Shown: positions 48,698 through 57,762, counted from the first letter of the stretch. The stretch is 57,822 nucleotides of DNA from DAOUAT01 sp964551735 (GCA_964551735.1 CAZKEF010000035.1:1-57822); one strand, 5' to 3'. The notes: generated from the sequence alone by a model not told the origin. A program made the numbers and translations.

Positions 48698-49274
48698 CAT
48701 CGTCTATCCGCTGATCGAGAGCCAGCGCGCGCCGGCCGGGCTGATCTACTACGAGGCGTTCCGGCGCAAGCTGCAACCCCTGGTCGGCCGGCCGGCGGCA
48801 ACCAGAGCGGTGCTGACTGCCGGCCTGAACCTGACGATGGTCCTGGGCGCGCTGGCCGATGGCCGGCTGCTGGGGGTCGCCGGCTTGCACAGCCACGCCG
48901 ACAACTTCGCACGCATCAGCCTGCGCGCCAGCGTTGCCGCCCTGGGCCTGGCGCGCGGCAGCTACGCCTGGGCCGCGCTGAGCCTGTTCGTGGCCGGCCC
49001 CTCATGTCCGGCCGACGAGTTACGGATCGCGGCGCTGGCAGTGGACGCGGCCGCGCGCGGCCAGGGGATCGGCACCCGCCTGCTGGCCGCCGTGTACGAC
49101 CAAGCCCGCCATGCCGGTTGCCGCACGGTGCGGCTGGAAGTGGTGGACACCAACACCGGCGCCCGCGCCCTGTACGAACGCCTGGGGTTCACGGAGGTCA
49201 AGACCCGGCGCTATCCCTTTATTCGCAACTGGCTGGGGTTCTCCGGCGAATCTGTGCTGATCAAGCAACTGTGA
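48690..49274 (+). CDS. GNAT-family N-acetyltransferase
   Basis: A 194-residue GNAT protein: IAALAVDAAARGQGIGTRLLAAV has the acetyl-CoA motif R-G-x-G-I-G, and RLEVVDTNTGARALYERLGF completes the fold. The N-terminal half (MLDIVYPLIESQRAPAGLIY) is longer than usual. The acceptor is unknown. It overlaps the NUDIX remnant by 8 bp and may have taken over that transcript. Confidence 0.82.
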   Translation: MLDIVYPLIESQRAPAGLIYYEAFRRKLQPLVGRPAATRAVLTAGLNLTMVLGALADGRLLGVAGLHSHADNFARISLRASVAALGLARGSYAWAALSLFVAGPSCPADELRIAALAVDAAARGQGIGTRLLAAVYDQARHAGCRTVRLEVVDTNTGARALYERLGFTEVKTRRYPFIRNWLGFSGESVLIKQL

Positions 49275-49327
49275 ACGACGCGGCAGCACCTACCAGGAGA
49301 CAACAATGACCGACCAAGGAGCCCTCG

Positions 49328-49438
49328 TCAACTGACGCCGGCGTCCTGGTGCAGGGTCACGGCCACGTCGCGCTGCCCGCGGTCGTACTGCGGGCTCTCG
49401 GCGCTGCCGTCGCCGTCCTGGTCGTAGAAGCAGGATGC
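49328..49438 (-). pseudogene. Fragment of a secreted, calcium-loop-like protein
   Basis: On the minus strand a short frame, SCFYDQDGDGSAESPQYDR and then VAVTLHQDAGVS, ends at TGA 49328-49330. It resembles the DxDxDG repeats of SdrD or EF-hand-like secreted proteins. A plus-strand start MTDQGALVN at about 49306 is also truncated. The region is a junction between unrelated pieces. Confidence 0.35.
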
Positions 49439-49441
49439 CGC

Positions 49442-50170
49442 TCAACCAACAATTGCACGGTTCGGTTGTTTCCCCAGATACGCCTCAATCACGTGGGCGT
49501 TCGTCAGCAACTCGTTGCCACTGCCCTCCAGCATGATCTTGCCGGTCTCAAGCACGTAGGCTCGGTCTGCGACCGCGAGTGCCATCTGCGCGTTCTGCTC
49601 CACGAGGAGGATGCTCGTCCCACGCTCGTTGATATCCTGGATGATGTCAAAGACCTGCTCCACAAGCTTGGGCGATAGACCCATGGAGGGCTCGTCGAGG
49701 AGAAGCAGGGTGGGGTGCGCCATGAGCCCCCGAGCGATGGCCAACATCTGCTGTTCGCCACCGGAAAGGGTCCCGCCGAGCTGGTTTCTCCGTTCCTTCA
49801 GGCGCGGAAAGCGCGTGTACATCTCTTCGAGATCGCAGTTGATCTGCTTGCGGTCCGTCTGAGTGTAAGCGCCCATCTCGAGGTTTTCCCACACTGTCAT
49901 GCGGGAGAAGATCCTGCGGCCTTCGGGCACCTGAACGATGCCCTGCACGACAATGTCCTGCGGTTCAATGCTTAGCATATCGCGGCCCAGGAACGTCACC
50001 CGCCCCGCTTTCGGTCGGAGGATGCCGGAGATCGTTTTCAGCGTGGTGGATTTGCCCGCACCGTTCGCGCCAATGAGAGCGACCACCTCCCCTTTCTCCA
50101 CGCGAAAACCGATCCCCTTAAGGGCGTGGATTGCGCTATAGTAAACATGCAGGTTTTCAACTTCAAGCAT
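49442..50170 (-). CDS. livF: Branched-chain amino acid type ABC transporter ATP-binding protein LivF
   Basis: A 242-residue ATPase: Walker A GANGAGKSTTLK, LSGGEQQMLAIARGL signature, Walker B LLLLDEPSMGL and the LivF-type VPEGRRIFSRMTVWENLEMG. It overlaps livG by 8 bp. It is the last gene of the run livK-livH-livM-livG-livF and supplies energy with LivG. Nothing is unusual in length or motifs. Confidence 0.95.
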   Translation of the reverse strand: MLEVENLHVYYSAIHALKGIGFRVEKGEVVALIGANGAGKSTTLKTISGILRPKAGRVTFLGRDMLSIEPQDIVVQGIVQVPEGRRIFSRMTVWENLEMGAYTQTDRKQINCDLEEMYTRFPRLKERRNQLGGTLSGGEQQMLAIARGLMAHPTLLLLDEPSMGLSPKLVEQVFDIIQDINERGTSILLVEQNAQMALAVADRAYVLETGKIMLEGSGNELLTNAHVIEAYLGKQPNRAIVG

Positions 50171-50978
50171 GTCGCTGCTGCTTTCGCTGCTGATACTTCT
50201 GAATCAGCGCCATACCCCCGGGCCCCAGATAGGCCTCGATGACGCGCTGGTTGGTCTGAATGCTGCTTGGTTGGCCCTCGGCGATCTTGATTCCGTAGTC
50301 CAGGACCATGATGTGGTCAGAAATATCCATCACGACCTGCATGTCGTGCTCGATCAGCAGGATGGTGATGTCCAATTCGTCGCGCAGCTTGCGGATGAAC
50401 TGCGTCATTACTTCGGACTCCTGCGGGTTCATCCCCGCGGTCGGTTCATCGAGCAGCAGCAGCCGCGGCTCGTTCGCTAGCGCTCGGGCGATCTCCAGCC
50501 GGCGTTGCGCCCCATAGGGAAGGTTCTGGGCCAGCGTATCGCCCATACCTTTCAGCCCGATGAACGCCAGCGACTCTCGAGCGTACTCGATACTTCGTCG
50601 TTCTGCCTGGCGTGTGGCCCGGCTGCCGGCGATTTCGGCTACCCAGGTCGTCGTCAGGCGTGGATCTCTTCCGACCAGGATGTTCTCAATCGCGCTCATG
50701 TTGCCGAACAGACGGATATTCTGATACGTGCGCGCAATCCCGAAGCGTGCCACCAGGTACGTGGGCAGTCCCTGGATCGGCGTCCCAAAGAAGAGAATCT
50801 CCCCCTTTTCTGGCCGGTAGTAGCCCGAGATGCAGTTGAAGAGCGTTGTCTTGCCCGCGCCGTTCGGCCCGATGATGCTGGTAATCGCCCGCTGCGGCAC
50901 AGTGAGCGAGACGTCATTGACAGCCGTCAGGCCCCCGAACAGTTTGGACACGTTCTTGACCTCAATGCAGGCGGGCAT
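50163..50978 (-). CDS. livG: Branched-chain amino acid type ABC transporter ATP-binding protein LivG
   Basis: A 271-residue ATPase with Walker A GPNGAGKTTLFNCISGYY, LPYGAQRRLEIARAL signature (LivG lacks the LSGGQ form), Walker B LLLLDEPTAGMNPQE, and the LivG-type IARTYQNIRLFGNMSAIEN. ATG 50978 is preferred over 51029, as the family begins MPACIEVKNVSKLF. It starts 5 bp after the livM stop and overlaps livF. Confidence 0.94.
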   Translation of the reverse strand: MPACIEVKNVSKLFGGLTAVNDVSLTVPQRAITSIIGPNGAGKTTLFNCISGYYRPEKGEILFFGTPIQGLPTYLVARFGIARTYQNIRLFGNMSAIENILVGRDPRLTTTWVAEIAGSRATRQAERRSIEYARESLAFIGLKGMGDTLAQNLPYGAQRRLEIARALANEPRLLLLDEPTAGMNPQESEVMTQFIRKLRDELDITILLIEHDMQVVMDISDHIMVLDYGIKIAEGQPSSIQTNQRVIEAYLGPGGMALIQKYQQRKQQRHA

Positions 50979-50982
50979 CGGA

Positions 50983-52536
50983 TTATCTGGCCTCCAGCTC
51001 AACCGCCGACGCAGGCGTCGGCTCCGCATCAGCCTCGGCGGACCGGTCCAGTTTCGGACGTTTCGCCGGCCACAACCCCTCTGGCCGGATGTTCATCATC
51101 ACAACTAGCAGCGCGCCGAACACCAGCATCCGGTAGTTGTCAACCTCGCGCAGGACCTCGGGGAGACCCTTAAGGACCAGCGCACCAAGAAAGACCCCAG
51201 GGATCGAACCGATGCCGCCGACGATGACCAGGCAGATCACGTTAATCGCGACCAGCAGGCTGTGATCGCCAGGGCCCGTGAACTGGCTGCGGGACGCGAA
51301 GATCGCTCCCGCAAGCCCGGCGATGCCCGCGCTGATGGCGAGTGCAAGCAACTTGGAAGCGTACGCGTTGATGCCGGTTGCTCTGGCGACGGTTTCATCT
51401 TCGCGGATCGCAACCCAACCGCGGCCCGTCCGACCGTTCTGCAACCGCAGGGCCAGGAAAGTCACCACCAGGACTGCAATCAGGATCAGGTACATGAAGT
51501 CTACATCGCTGTCGAATGGTCGCCCCAATAGCGTGGGCCCGCCGATGTCGCGAATGCCCTTCGGACCACCGGTCACGTCCGTCAGCATGTCGCTGTTAAG
51601 CAGGATCCGCACAATTTCTGCGAGGCCAAGTGTAACGATGGCGAGGTAATCGCCGCGCAGGTTGAGAATCGGCAGCCCAATCAGCAACCCGGCAATGGCG
51701 GCCGCTATGACGCCGGTGAGCAACGCGATCCAGAAGTTCCACTGCAAGTGCAGCGGTTGGGGCGCGGTCAGCAGGGCAAACGAATAGGCGCCAATGGCAA
51801 AGAAGGCGACATAGCCGATCACCAGTTGGCCGGCCCAGCCGGTGATGATGTTCAGGCCGAGGCCGAGCAGTACGTAGATGCCAACCGTGCCCAGCACGTA
51901 ATTCCAGTACGGCCCCCAACTGCGCGGCAGGATGATCAGGCTGGCAGCCAGCAGCCCCCAGACCCCGTAGCGCACCGCCGGGGTCTGCCATGCTTGCCGG
52001 GCACGCGGCGATTGACTTTGAAGGGCCATCGTCGTTCGCTGGACGCAGACCCTGGCGCGGCTACCCAACAGCCTGGTGAGAACGCCGCCGAGCAGGGTGG
52101 CGATCATCAACGTGAGGAGCAGGACCAGGCTGCCGGGCAGAGGCGCCAGATAGAACTGGAACAGGCGGATGGTATCGGGTGACAGCGAGATGAAGTACGT
52201 CCGCACGTCGACTCCTGCGGCCAGGAGGATGCCGAACAGGCAGCCTACGGCAGCGGAAGGTATCCCGGCCGACAGGCCAGCCATAAGGCTCGCGCGGGCC
52301 ACCCGGCCCAATGGCTCCTTCTGGCTGGCCCGGGCGCCGCACCAGAGACCCAGCAGGGCCAGCAGGATGGCAAAACCCAACAGGGGCACGGACTCACCCT
52401 CGGCGCCCGGGCGGCGCAGGAGGTTGTCGATCAGCTCGGCCAACGCAGTGGTGAAGCCGATCAGAAACATGAATACCAGCCCGACAGAAAAGACGAGGCC
52501 GGTGCGGGACGCTCGGCGAATGGCGCTCGCTGTCAT
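50983..52536 (-). CDS. livM: Branched-chain amino acid type ABC transporter permease LivM with N-terminal extension
   Basis: A 517-residue permease. The LivM core is the last ~330 residues: LLGLGLNIITGWAGQLVIGY, LRGDYLAIVTLGLAEIVRIL, GPKGIRDIGGP, GRGWVAIREDETVARATGI. The first ~180 residues form an extra membrane region (FSVGLVFMFLIGFTTALAE, GFAILLALLGLWCGARA, PLPGSLVLLLTLMIATLLG), longer than typical LivM proteins. The stop overlaps livG spacing by 5 bp, and the start overlaps livH by 4 bp. Whether the extension is a separate domain is unknown. Confidence 0.9.
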   Translation of the reverse strand: MTASAIRRASRTGLVFSVGLVFMFLIGFTTALAELIDNLLRRPGAEGESVPLLGFAILLALLGLWCGARASQKEPLGRVARASLMAGLSAGIPSAAVGCLFGILLAAGVDVRTYFISLSPDTIRLFQFYLAPLPGSLVLLLTLMIATLLGGVLTRLLGSRARVCVQRTTMALQSQSPRARQAWQTPAVRYGVWGLLAASLIILPRSWGPYWNYVLGTVGIYVLLGLGLNIITGWAGQLVIGYVAFFAIGAYSFALLTAPQPLHLQWNFWIALLTGVIAAAIAGLLIGLPILNLRGDYLAIVTLGLAEIVRILLNSDMLTDVTGGPKGIRDIGGPTLLGRPFDSDVDFMYLILIAVLVVTFLALRLQNGRTGRGWVAIREDETVARATGINAYASKLLALAISAGIAGLAGAIFASRSQFTGPGDHSLLVAINVICLVIVGGIGSIPGVFLGALVLKGLPEVLREVDNYRMLVFGALLVVMMNIRPEGLWPAKRPKLDRSAEADAEPTPASAVELEAR

Positions 52537-53636
52537 AGCTTCTCCTCCGTCAGCTTCTCGCCGAGGATGCCGGAGGGACGGAACATCAGCATGAAAATCA
52601 GTACGGTAAAGGCAATCACATCCTTTAGCTGGAAATCAATCCCGAGGATGGCTGGCCCAACAGCTTCGATCATGCCCAGGAATACGCCACCGAGCATTGC
52701 ACCCGGGATATTGCCGATGCCGCCCAAGACCGCGGCGGTGAAGGCTTTGATCCCTGGCAGGAAACCGGTGTAGTGGTTGATCAACCCCATGTGGATGCCC
52801 CACATCACCCCGGCCGCGCCGGCCAGCACACCGCTGATGATGAACGTCTGGCTGACGACCCGGTCCACGTTCACGCCCATCAGGAGCGCCGTGTTACGGT
52901 CTTGAGCCACCGTGCGCATGGCCCGCCCGAGGCGGGTGCGCTGCACCAGCAGGTACAGCCCGATCATTAAGAACCCGGACAGGATCAGCGAAAAGACGCC
53001 CGTGTAAGGGACGAGTAGCTCGCTCCCGGCAACGGTAATCGTCCAGCCGTTGGTGCGCGCGAGGACGTCCGGATTGATGTACGTGCGGCGCTGCGCTCCG
53101 AACAGGAGCATCACGGCGTTCTGCAGGAAGATCGACGCGCCGATGGCCGTAATCAGCAGGACCAGGCGGGGTGCGCTTCGCAGAGGATGGTACGCAATCC
53201 TTTCGAGCAAATAGCCGGACACACCGGAGACGATGAAGCCGGCGGCAAACGCCAGGAACACCGCGAGGGCCGGATGCGCATTGAGGAAGGATAAATCCGA
53301 GCCAGCGACTGGGATGCTATTGAGTAATTCGAAGACGAAATAGCCCCCGAACGCGCCCAGCATCATCACTTCGCCGTGCGCGAAATTGATCATAAACATG
53401 ATGCCATAAACGAGCGTGTAGCCAATGGCAACCAGCGCGTACATGCCGCCCAGGATGAGGCCCGAAAGCCCGAAACGCACCCAGATCGCGGGGGTGTATA
53501 GCTGCTCAACCCAGAAGACCTGATAAAATCGCCAACCAAGAAATAGCGTGATGAGGATCGCGCCTACCAGGCGCGCGTAACGAGTCAGCTTTACGATGCG
53601 AGCAGCGTTCGCGGACCTTATAGCTTTCAACGTCAT
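52533..53636 (-). CDS. livH: Branched-chain amino acid type ABC transporter permease LivH
   Basis: A 367-residue permease: LILGGMYALVAIGYTLVYGI, FAHGEVMMLGAFGGYFVF, AIGASIFLQNAVMLLFG, DRNTALLMGVNVDRVV and AVLGGIGNIPGAMLGGVFLG. I choose ATG 53636 (MTLKAIRSANAARIVKL), since the upstream extension to 53876 has no family sequence. It follows livK by 155 bp, which hold a 27-nt palindrome, and overlaps livM. Confidence 0.93.
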   Translation of the reverse strand: MTLKAIRSANAARIVKLTRYARLVGAILITLFLGWRFYQVFWVEQLYTPAIWVRFGLSGLILGGMYALVAIGYTLVYGIMFMINFAHGEVMMLGAFGGYFVFELLNSIPVAGSDLSFLNAHPALAVFLAFAAGFIVSGVSGYLLERIAYHPLRSAPRLVLLITAIGASIFLQNAVMLLFGAQRRTYINPDVLARTNGWTITVAGSELLVPYTGVFSLILSGFLMIGLYLLVQRTRLGRAMRTVAQDRNTALLMGVNVDRVVSQTFIISGVLAGAAGVMWGIHMGLINHYTGFLPGIKAFTAAVLGGIGNIPGAMLGGVFLGMIEAVGPAILGIDFQLKDVIAFTVLIFMLMFRPSGILGEKLTEEKL

Positions 53637-53714
53637 CAAAGGCACTCTTCTTTGCCGATGCCGAAACCCGGTGCAGGAGCCGTGGGCGCTGTCGCATGAT
53701 CTGCCTCTCGGCCT

Positions 53715-53741
53715 GTCGGGGCGAGGTGACCTCGCCCCGAC
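53715..53741. repeat. 27-nt palindrome between livK and livH
   Basis: Arms GTCGGGGCGAGGT and ACCTCGCCCCGAC flank one central base. It is nearly the same as the palindrome at 21494-21520. Located between the binding-protein gene and the permease genes, it could act as an mRNA-stability or attenuation element. Confidence 0.8.
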
Positions 53742-53791
53742 GCGCCTCATGCGCTCTACGACGCCTGCCCCTGCACCGTTGACCGCCCAGT

Positions 53792-55009
53792 TTACTCCTG
53801 GACCGGAGCCCAGGCCCCGTTCTTCACTACATAGAGGACTGGACCCGAGGCGTTGCATTCGCCATTCTGCTGGCACGAGATCACGCTCGCGATCCCCCTG
53901 TAGTCCTTCAGCCCGCGCACCGCTTGGACGAGCTCGGCGCGGGGGATGTAGAGCGTGTCGCCACTGACCTTGGCAACCGATTTCACGGCCTGAATCAGGG
54001 CCGCGGCTGCGTCATAGGAATTCCAGGTGTACCCGGAGCGGACACCGGCATCCACGCCGTATGCTTCCTTGAAGGCCTTGTCAAACGCGTCTTTTGCAGT
54101 CGAGCCGGCAGGAACCAGCGTCGTGACATACGTGCCTTCACCGTTCGCACCGGCTTTGGTCAGGAAGTCTTTGCCATACATGCCGTCGCCGCCCATGAAG
54201 GGGATCTCATTCATGCCGGCCTGTTTCTTCTGATTGGCGATCACGGACGCGTCCGCGTTATAGCCGCCGAAGTACAACCCGTCCGGCTGGTTAGCAGCAA
54301 CCGCGGCCAGCGGCGCGGTATAGTCGGTCTCGCCGGACGTAATGGCCGAGAAGGAAACCACCTGTCCCCCGCCCTCGATGAACTTATCTTGCACCGTCTT
54401 GGCGAGGCCCTGGCCGTAGTCGCTGCCGTCGTGGATGATGGCGAGCTTCTTGACACCCAGGTTCTTGCCCAGGAAATCCGCGGCGAAGCTGGCCTGGTCG
54501 TTGTCCGTAAAGGCGTTGCGGTTGAAGACCTTGGAGGCGTTTGCCGTCAGGTCCGGGTTGGTCGCGGAGGGCGAGAGCATGGGGATGCCTGCTTTCTCGT
54601 AGATCGGGATGGCCGCGGCCGTCGACCCTGAGAAGGCATGCCCCGCCATTGCCACGAAGGTGGGATCGGAGACGAACTTGTTCGCCACCGCAGCACCGCC
54701 TTCGGAGCCGCCGCCGTCATCGCCGGCGGCCAACTCGAACTTCCAGCCCTGTAGATCACCTGCGTCCTTGATTGCCAGCTTCATCGCGTCGGCGAGGTCC
54801 TGGCCGTACGCCGCATAGTCACCCGAAAGCGGGCCGGCCATGCCGATCTTGATCGTCTGGTCTTTCGCGATCTTCGCGCAGCCCCAGTCGGCTTTGCACG
54901 ACTCCGGCTCGCCGCTCGGGGCAGGCTGAGCAGGGACGGGGGCAGCGGTTGGGGCACAGGCTGCCAGAAGCAAAGCACATAGCACCGTCAGGGCGAACAG
55001 CTTTCTCAT
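53792..55009 (-). CDS. livK: ABC transporter substrate-binding lipoprotein, branched-chain amino acid type
   Basis: A 405-residue lipoprotein: signal MRKLFALTVLCALLLAACAP with lipobox LAAC. Mature domain with TIKIGMAGPLSGDYAAYGQ, AGDDGGGSEGGAAVANKF, MAGHAFSGSTAAAIPIYEK, AGIPMLSPSATNPDLT and AIIHDGSDYGQGLAKTVQD. This is the LivJ/LivK-like family, whose ligands range widely from Leu/Ile/Val to aromatic compounds and urea. The genetic context (kynureninase next door) hints at an aromatic or tryptophan-derived ligand. A good Shine-Dalgarno (GGAAGGAAAAG) precedes the ATG. Confidence 0.9.
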   Translation of the reverse strand: MRKLFALTVLCALLLAACAPTAAPVPAQPAPSGEPESCKADWGCAKIAKDQTIKIGMAGPLSGDYAAYGQDLADAMKLAIKDAGDLQGWKFELAAGDDGGGSEGGAAVANKFVSDPTFVAMAGHAFSGSTAAAIPIYEKAGIPMLSPSATNPDLTANASKVFNRNAFTDNDQASFAADFLGKNLGVKKLAIIHDGSDYGQGLAKTVQDKFIEGGGQVVSFSAITSGETDYTAPLAAVAANQPDGLYFGGYNADASVIANQKKQAGMNEIPFMGGDGMYGKDFLTKAGANGEGTYVTTLVPAGSTAKDAFDKAFKEAYGVDAGVRSGYTWNSYDAAAALIQAVKSVAKVSGDTLYIPRAELVQAVRGLKDYRGIASVISCQQNGECNASGPVLYVVKNGAWAPVQE

Positions 55010-55093
55010 CTTTTCCTTCCTTGCTTGAATGGATGCGGCTACCTGTCAAAAAGCAGGCGGCACGGGGAGCCAATACCCATACCGCCACCTAAC

Positions 55094-56365
55094 CTAAGTC
55101 ACCGTGAGACGCTTTGCGGAATACTTGAGGTGCCGCCCCTCCGTCATGAGGCGGCGGATACGCTCGACGGTCTCCCAAACGTCGAGGAAGGCGGTGTAAA
55201 TCGGCGCAAGCCCCAGCCGGATGTTGTCAGGCTCGCGGAAGTCGGGAACGACGTTCATTTCCTCGATCAGCGCCCGGTTGATCTGATAACCGTCGGCATG
55301 GCGGATGCTCACGTGCGAACCGCGGCGTGCTGCATCACGCGGGGTGCCAAGCGTGAAGCCCAACGGAACGAGTACGGCATCGAACAAGTCGATCAAGTAG
55401 GTGGTCAAGCTGATCGACTTCGCCCGCACCCGGTCCATTCCGGCTTCCAGGATCAGGTCCACTCCGGGCTCGATGGCCAGGGTAGACAGGATTGGCGGGG
55501 TGCCCGCAATGAAATGCCTGATGTCGTCCGCAGGGTGATACTGCAGGTCGAACGCAAACGGCGCCCTGTCGCCGAACCAACCCCAGATCGGGGAGACGGC
55601 CTGCCCCTGGAGACGCTTGTTAATATAAAGAAACGCCGGAGCGCCGGGCCCGCCGTTCAGGTACTTGTACGAACAACCCGCTGCAAAGTCAGCGTCCCAA
55701 TCGTCGAGCTGGACGGGCACCGCGCCGGCAGCATGGCTCAGATCCCAGAGAACGAGTGCACCTTTCTCCTGGCAATGGCGGGTAATCGCCTTGGCATCGT
55801 ATAGAAAGCCGCTCTTGAAGTGAACGTGGGAGAGGGAAACCAGAGCTGTGTCACCGTCGATCGCATTCTGCACGGCCTGCAACTCGACGGTGACACCGTC
55901 GGGGCCGACGGGCAGCATTTCGATCTGGTAAGAACCGCCGAGGACGTGGTTGCACCCTTGCAGGACATACAAGTCGGTGGGGAAGTTCGGCTGATCCGTC
56001 ACAATCTTCTTCCGGTCGGGGCGAAGCATCAGGGCCGCCATGCTCAGCTTGTAAAGGTTGACGGTGGTTGAGTCACTGACCACAACTTGGCCCGGCGCCG
56101 CGCCCACGAGTTTCGCGATCTTCTCGCCAACGCGGATCGGCGCATCAAACCAGCCGGCGCCCCAGGATCGGATCAGTCGGTCGCCCCATTCCTGCTCGGT
56201 CACCCGAGCCAGGCGCCCGGTGGTCTCTTTGGGCAACCGTCCGAGCGAGTTCCCGTCCATGTAAACCAGCTCGGGGTCGGCGAAGCAAAACCGTTCCCGG
56301 AACGAGGCAAGCGGATCTTGCCTGTCAAGCTCTCGTGCGGTCTCGGCCCTGGTGTCGAATAGCAT
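55094..56365 (-). CDS. kynU: Kynureninase
   Basis: A 423-residue PLP enzyme of full length. The N-terminus has FADPELVYMDGNSLGRLP; then SDSTTVNLYKLSMAAL, LVLWDLSHAAGAVPVQLDDW with the PLP-ring Asp, and the Schiff-base Lys in CSYKYLNGGPGAPAF. The end HVSIRHADGYQINRALIE completes the kynureninase pattern. It would cleave kynurenine to anthranilate and alanine. ATG 56365 follows GGAGGAG by 6 bp. It is downstream of a formyltransferase gene (53 bp) and upstream of livK (84 bp) on the same strand, so coexpression is likely. Confidence 0.93.
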   Translation of the reverse strand: MLFDTRAETARELDRQDPLASFRERFCFADPELVYMDGNSLGRLPKETTGRLARVTEQEWGDRLIRSWGAGWFDAPIRVGEKIAKLVGAAPGQVVVSDSTTVNLYKLSMAALMLRPDRKKIVTDQPNFPTDLYVLQGCNHVLGGSYQIEMLPVGPDGVTVELQAVQNAIDGDTALVSLSHVHFKSGFLYDAKAITRHCQEKGALVLWDLSHAAGAVPVQLDDWDADFAAGCSYKYLNGGPGAPAFLYINKRLQGQAVSPIWGWFGDRAPFAFDLQYHPADDIRHFIAGTPPILSTLAIEPGVDLILEAGMDRVRAKSISLTTYLIDLFDAVLVPLGFTLGTPRDAARRGSHVSIRHADGYQINRALIEEMNVVPDFREPDNIRLGLAPIYTAFLDVWETVERIRRLMTEGRHLKYSAKRLTVT

Positions 56366-56418
56366 GTTTCGCTCCTCCGGGTAGGCTTCTGTAGTATCAC
56401 CGGTGTCGACGGCGATCT

Positions 56419-57132
56419 TCAGTCAGCAAAGTGCGAATAAGTGCCGTCCCTCAGGCGCTGCCTGCCGATCTCGAGCAAGTCGTCAGGGATGACCCTGAGC
56501 GTCTCTCCTGCGGCCCGGTCCTGGGGTGTCCGAGTGATGGAGCCGTCACTCACCGATAGGACGGCGCGCTTCATGAGGGCGGCAGAGAGCGCCGCGATGC
56601 GACCGTTGATGCTCTCGTACGTATCCCCGCGGCGGACCGGCAATGCCTCACGCAGGACGATGTCGCCGGTGTCGATCCCTGGGTCAATGTAGTGGACTGT
56701 GGCGCCAACCGGCAGATCCTTGTATAACGCCCAACCGACCGAGGCGGACCCGCGCAATGTGGGCAACAGGCCGGGGTGCGCATTGAGGGTGCCCTCAGGA
56801 GGAATTTCAAGGATGCGTGGCTTGATAATGCGGGTTCCGCCCAAGACGATCAGGTCAGGCTTGAACGACCGGAGGATTTCTGCCGAATCTTGATCGTTGT
56901 GATTCGCTACGGAGAAAAGGGGTATCTTCTTTCCAACTAACAACTGGTTGATGCGAGGGGGAACCGGTTGGCCTTCGATGCGCTTCAGAAACTTCTCTCG
57001 CTCCACGTCGCCTTCGTCAGATACTTCTTGGATGACAACACACGGCGCCAGGTCCCCATCCAGCAGTTCGGCCAGCATTTCTCTACCGTAGGGGTGCTCT
57101 TCGAGGAGCAGAAATGCGAGATTGAGTCCCAT
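56419..57132 (-). CDS. Formyltransferase-domain protein
   Basis: A 237-residue protein of the formyl_trans_N family. It shows LNAHPGLLPTLRGS (Asn and His of the catalytic N-H-D triad) and HYIDPGIDTGDIVLRE (Asp). It lacks the C-terminal RNA-binding domain of Fmt, so methionyl-tRNA is unlikely. It is closer to small-molecule formyltransferases. ATG 57132 follows AAGGAG by 6 bp. It is probably the first gene of the kynU-liv run; a link to N-formyl groups such as formylkynurenine is inference. Confidence 0.82.
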   Translation of the reverse strand: MGLNLAFLLLEEHPYGREMLAELLDGDLAPCVVIQEVSDEGDVEREKFLKRIEGQPVPPRINQLLVGKKIPLFSVANHNDQDSAEILRSFKPDLIVLGGTRIIKPRILEIPPEGTLNAHPGLLPTLRGSASVGWALYKDLPVGATVHYIDPGIDTGDIVLREALPVRRGDTYESINGRIAALSAALMKRAVLSVSDGSITRTPQDRAAGETLRVIPDDLLEIGRQRLRDGTYSHFAD

Positions 57133-57288
57133 ACGAGCTCCTTGTTACATCAGCGGAACAATACGAGCACACGTATTCTGGCGGTGAGCCTACCTACATC
57201 TGGGTTCTCCATGGAAAACTTGAGAGTTACCCCGTGGGCGAAGAGAAGTACGAGTAGCCCAAGGGGCGGCCATTCAATGACGATGGCG

Positions 57289-57471
57289 CTAAACAGCCCC
57301 GATTATAGGGGCAAAGGGTGGAATTGTCAACACGTCCGCAACGAGGGGAAACGTGCACCAGCGCGTCCGCTCCAGGATCACTTCTCGGAACTGCTGCTTC
57401 TCTGCCTCGGTGTAGCGCATGGGCCGGCCAACGATCAAGCCACGCAGCTTGCGCAGAACGCCCATGTTCAT
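57289..57471 (-). CDS. Small hypothetical protein or gene fragment
   Basis: A 60-residue frame, MNMGVLRKLRGLIVGRPMR then YTEAEKQQFREVILERTRW. It overlaps the end of the VapC-like fragment by 4 bp, as cotranscribed genes do. The family is not recognised; the second half looks non-coding (VADVLTIPPFAPIIGAV), so it may be a fragment. Confidence 0.35.
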   Translation of the reverse strand: MNMGVLRKLRGLIVGRPMRYTEAEKQQFREVILERTRWCTFPLVADVLTIPPFAPIIGAV

Positions 57472-57700
57472 GGCACATCCTCAACCCAGAGACAAGACTG
57501 ACCCCACGGGATGTCTTTCACCGCGTGATAGAAGCGCAACTCGGCCGTGACCAAGGGGCAGCCGTTGCTCATAGCTAACGCCAGGTAGAGGCTATCGTGA
57601 AATGTCCGGCGGCTGCCCCGGGCCACCGGCCACGCCACGTCGTACAACGACTCACCGGAGCAGATGCGCAGCGGGTAGCGTTTGCCCTGCCACCCAAACG
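57468..57700 (-). pseudogene. VapC-type PIN-domain C-terminal fragment
   Basis: The segment SLYDVAWPVARGSRRTFHD and SLYLALAMSNGCPLVTAEL, then RFYHAVKDIPW matches the end of a PIN toxin, with the acidic D in FHDSLYLALA and a second Asp position taken by E in TAEL. The N-terminus before about 57660 is not PIN-like, so the gene is truncated. Confidence 0.6.
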
Positions 57701-57702
57701 AA

Positions 57703-57731
57703 TAGCCTTCCCCCGCCAACCGTGCTATACT
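57703..57731 (+). promoter_or_regulatory. Promoter-like module facing the right edge
   Basis: AGCCTTCCCCC then CAACCGTGCTATACTGC, matching the modules at 28531 and 43847. AAGGAGAAAAG follows at about 57749, where a ribosome-binding site for a plus-strand gene would be, but the sequence after 57765 does not continue as a gene. Confidence 0.45.
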
Positions 57732-57762
57732 GCCCGCACGCCGCCAAGGAGAAAAGCACACG

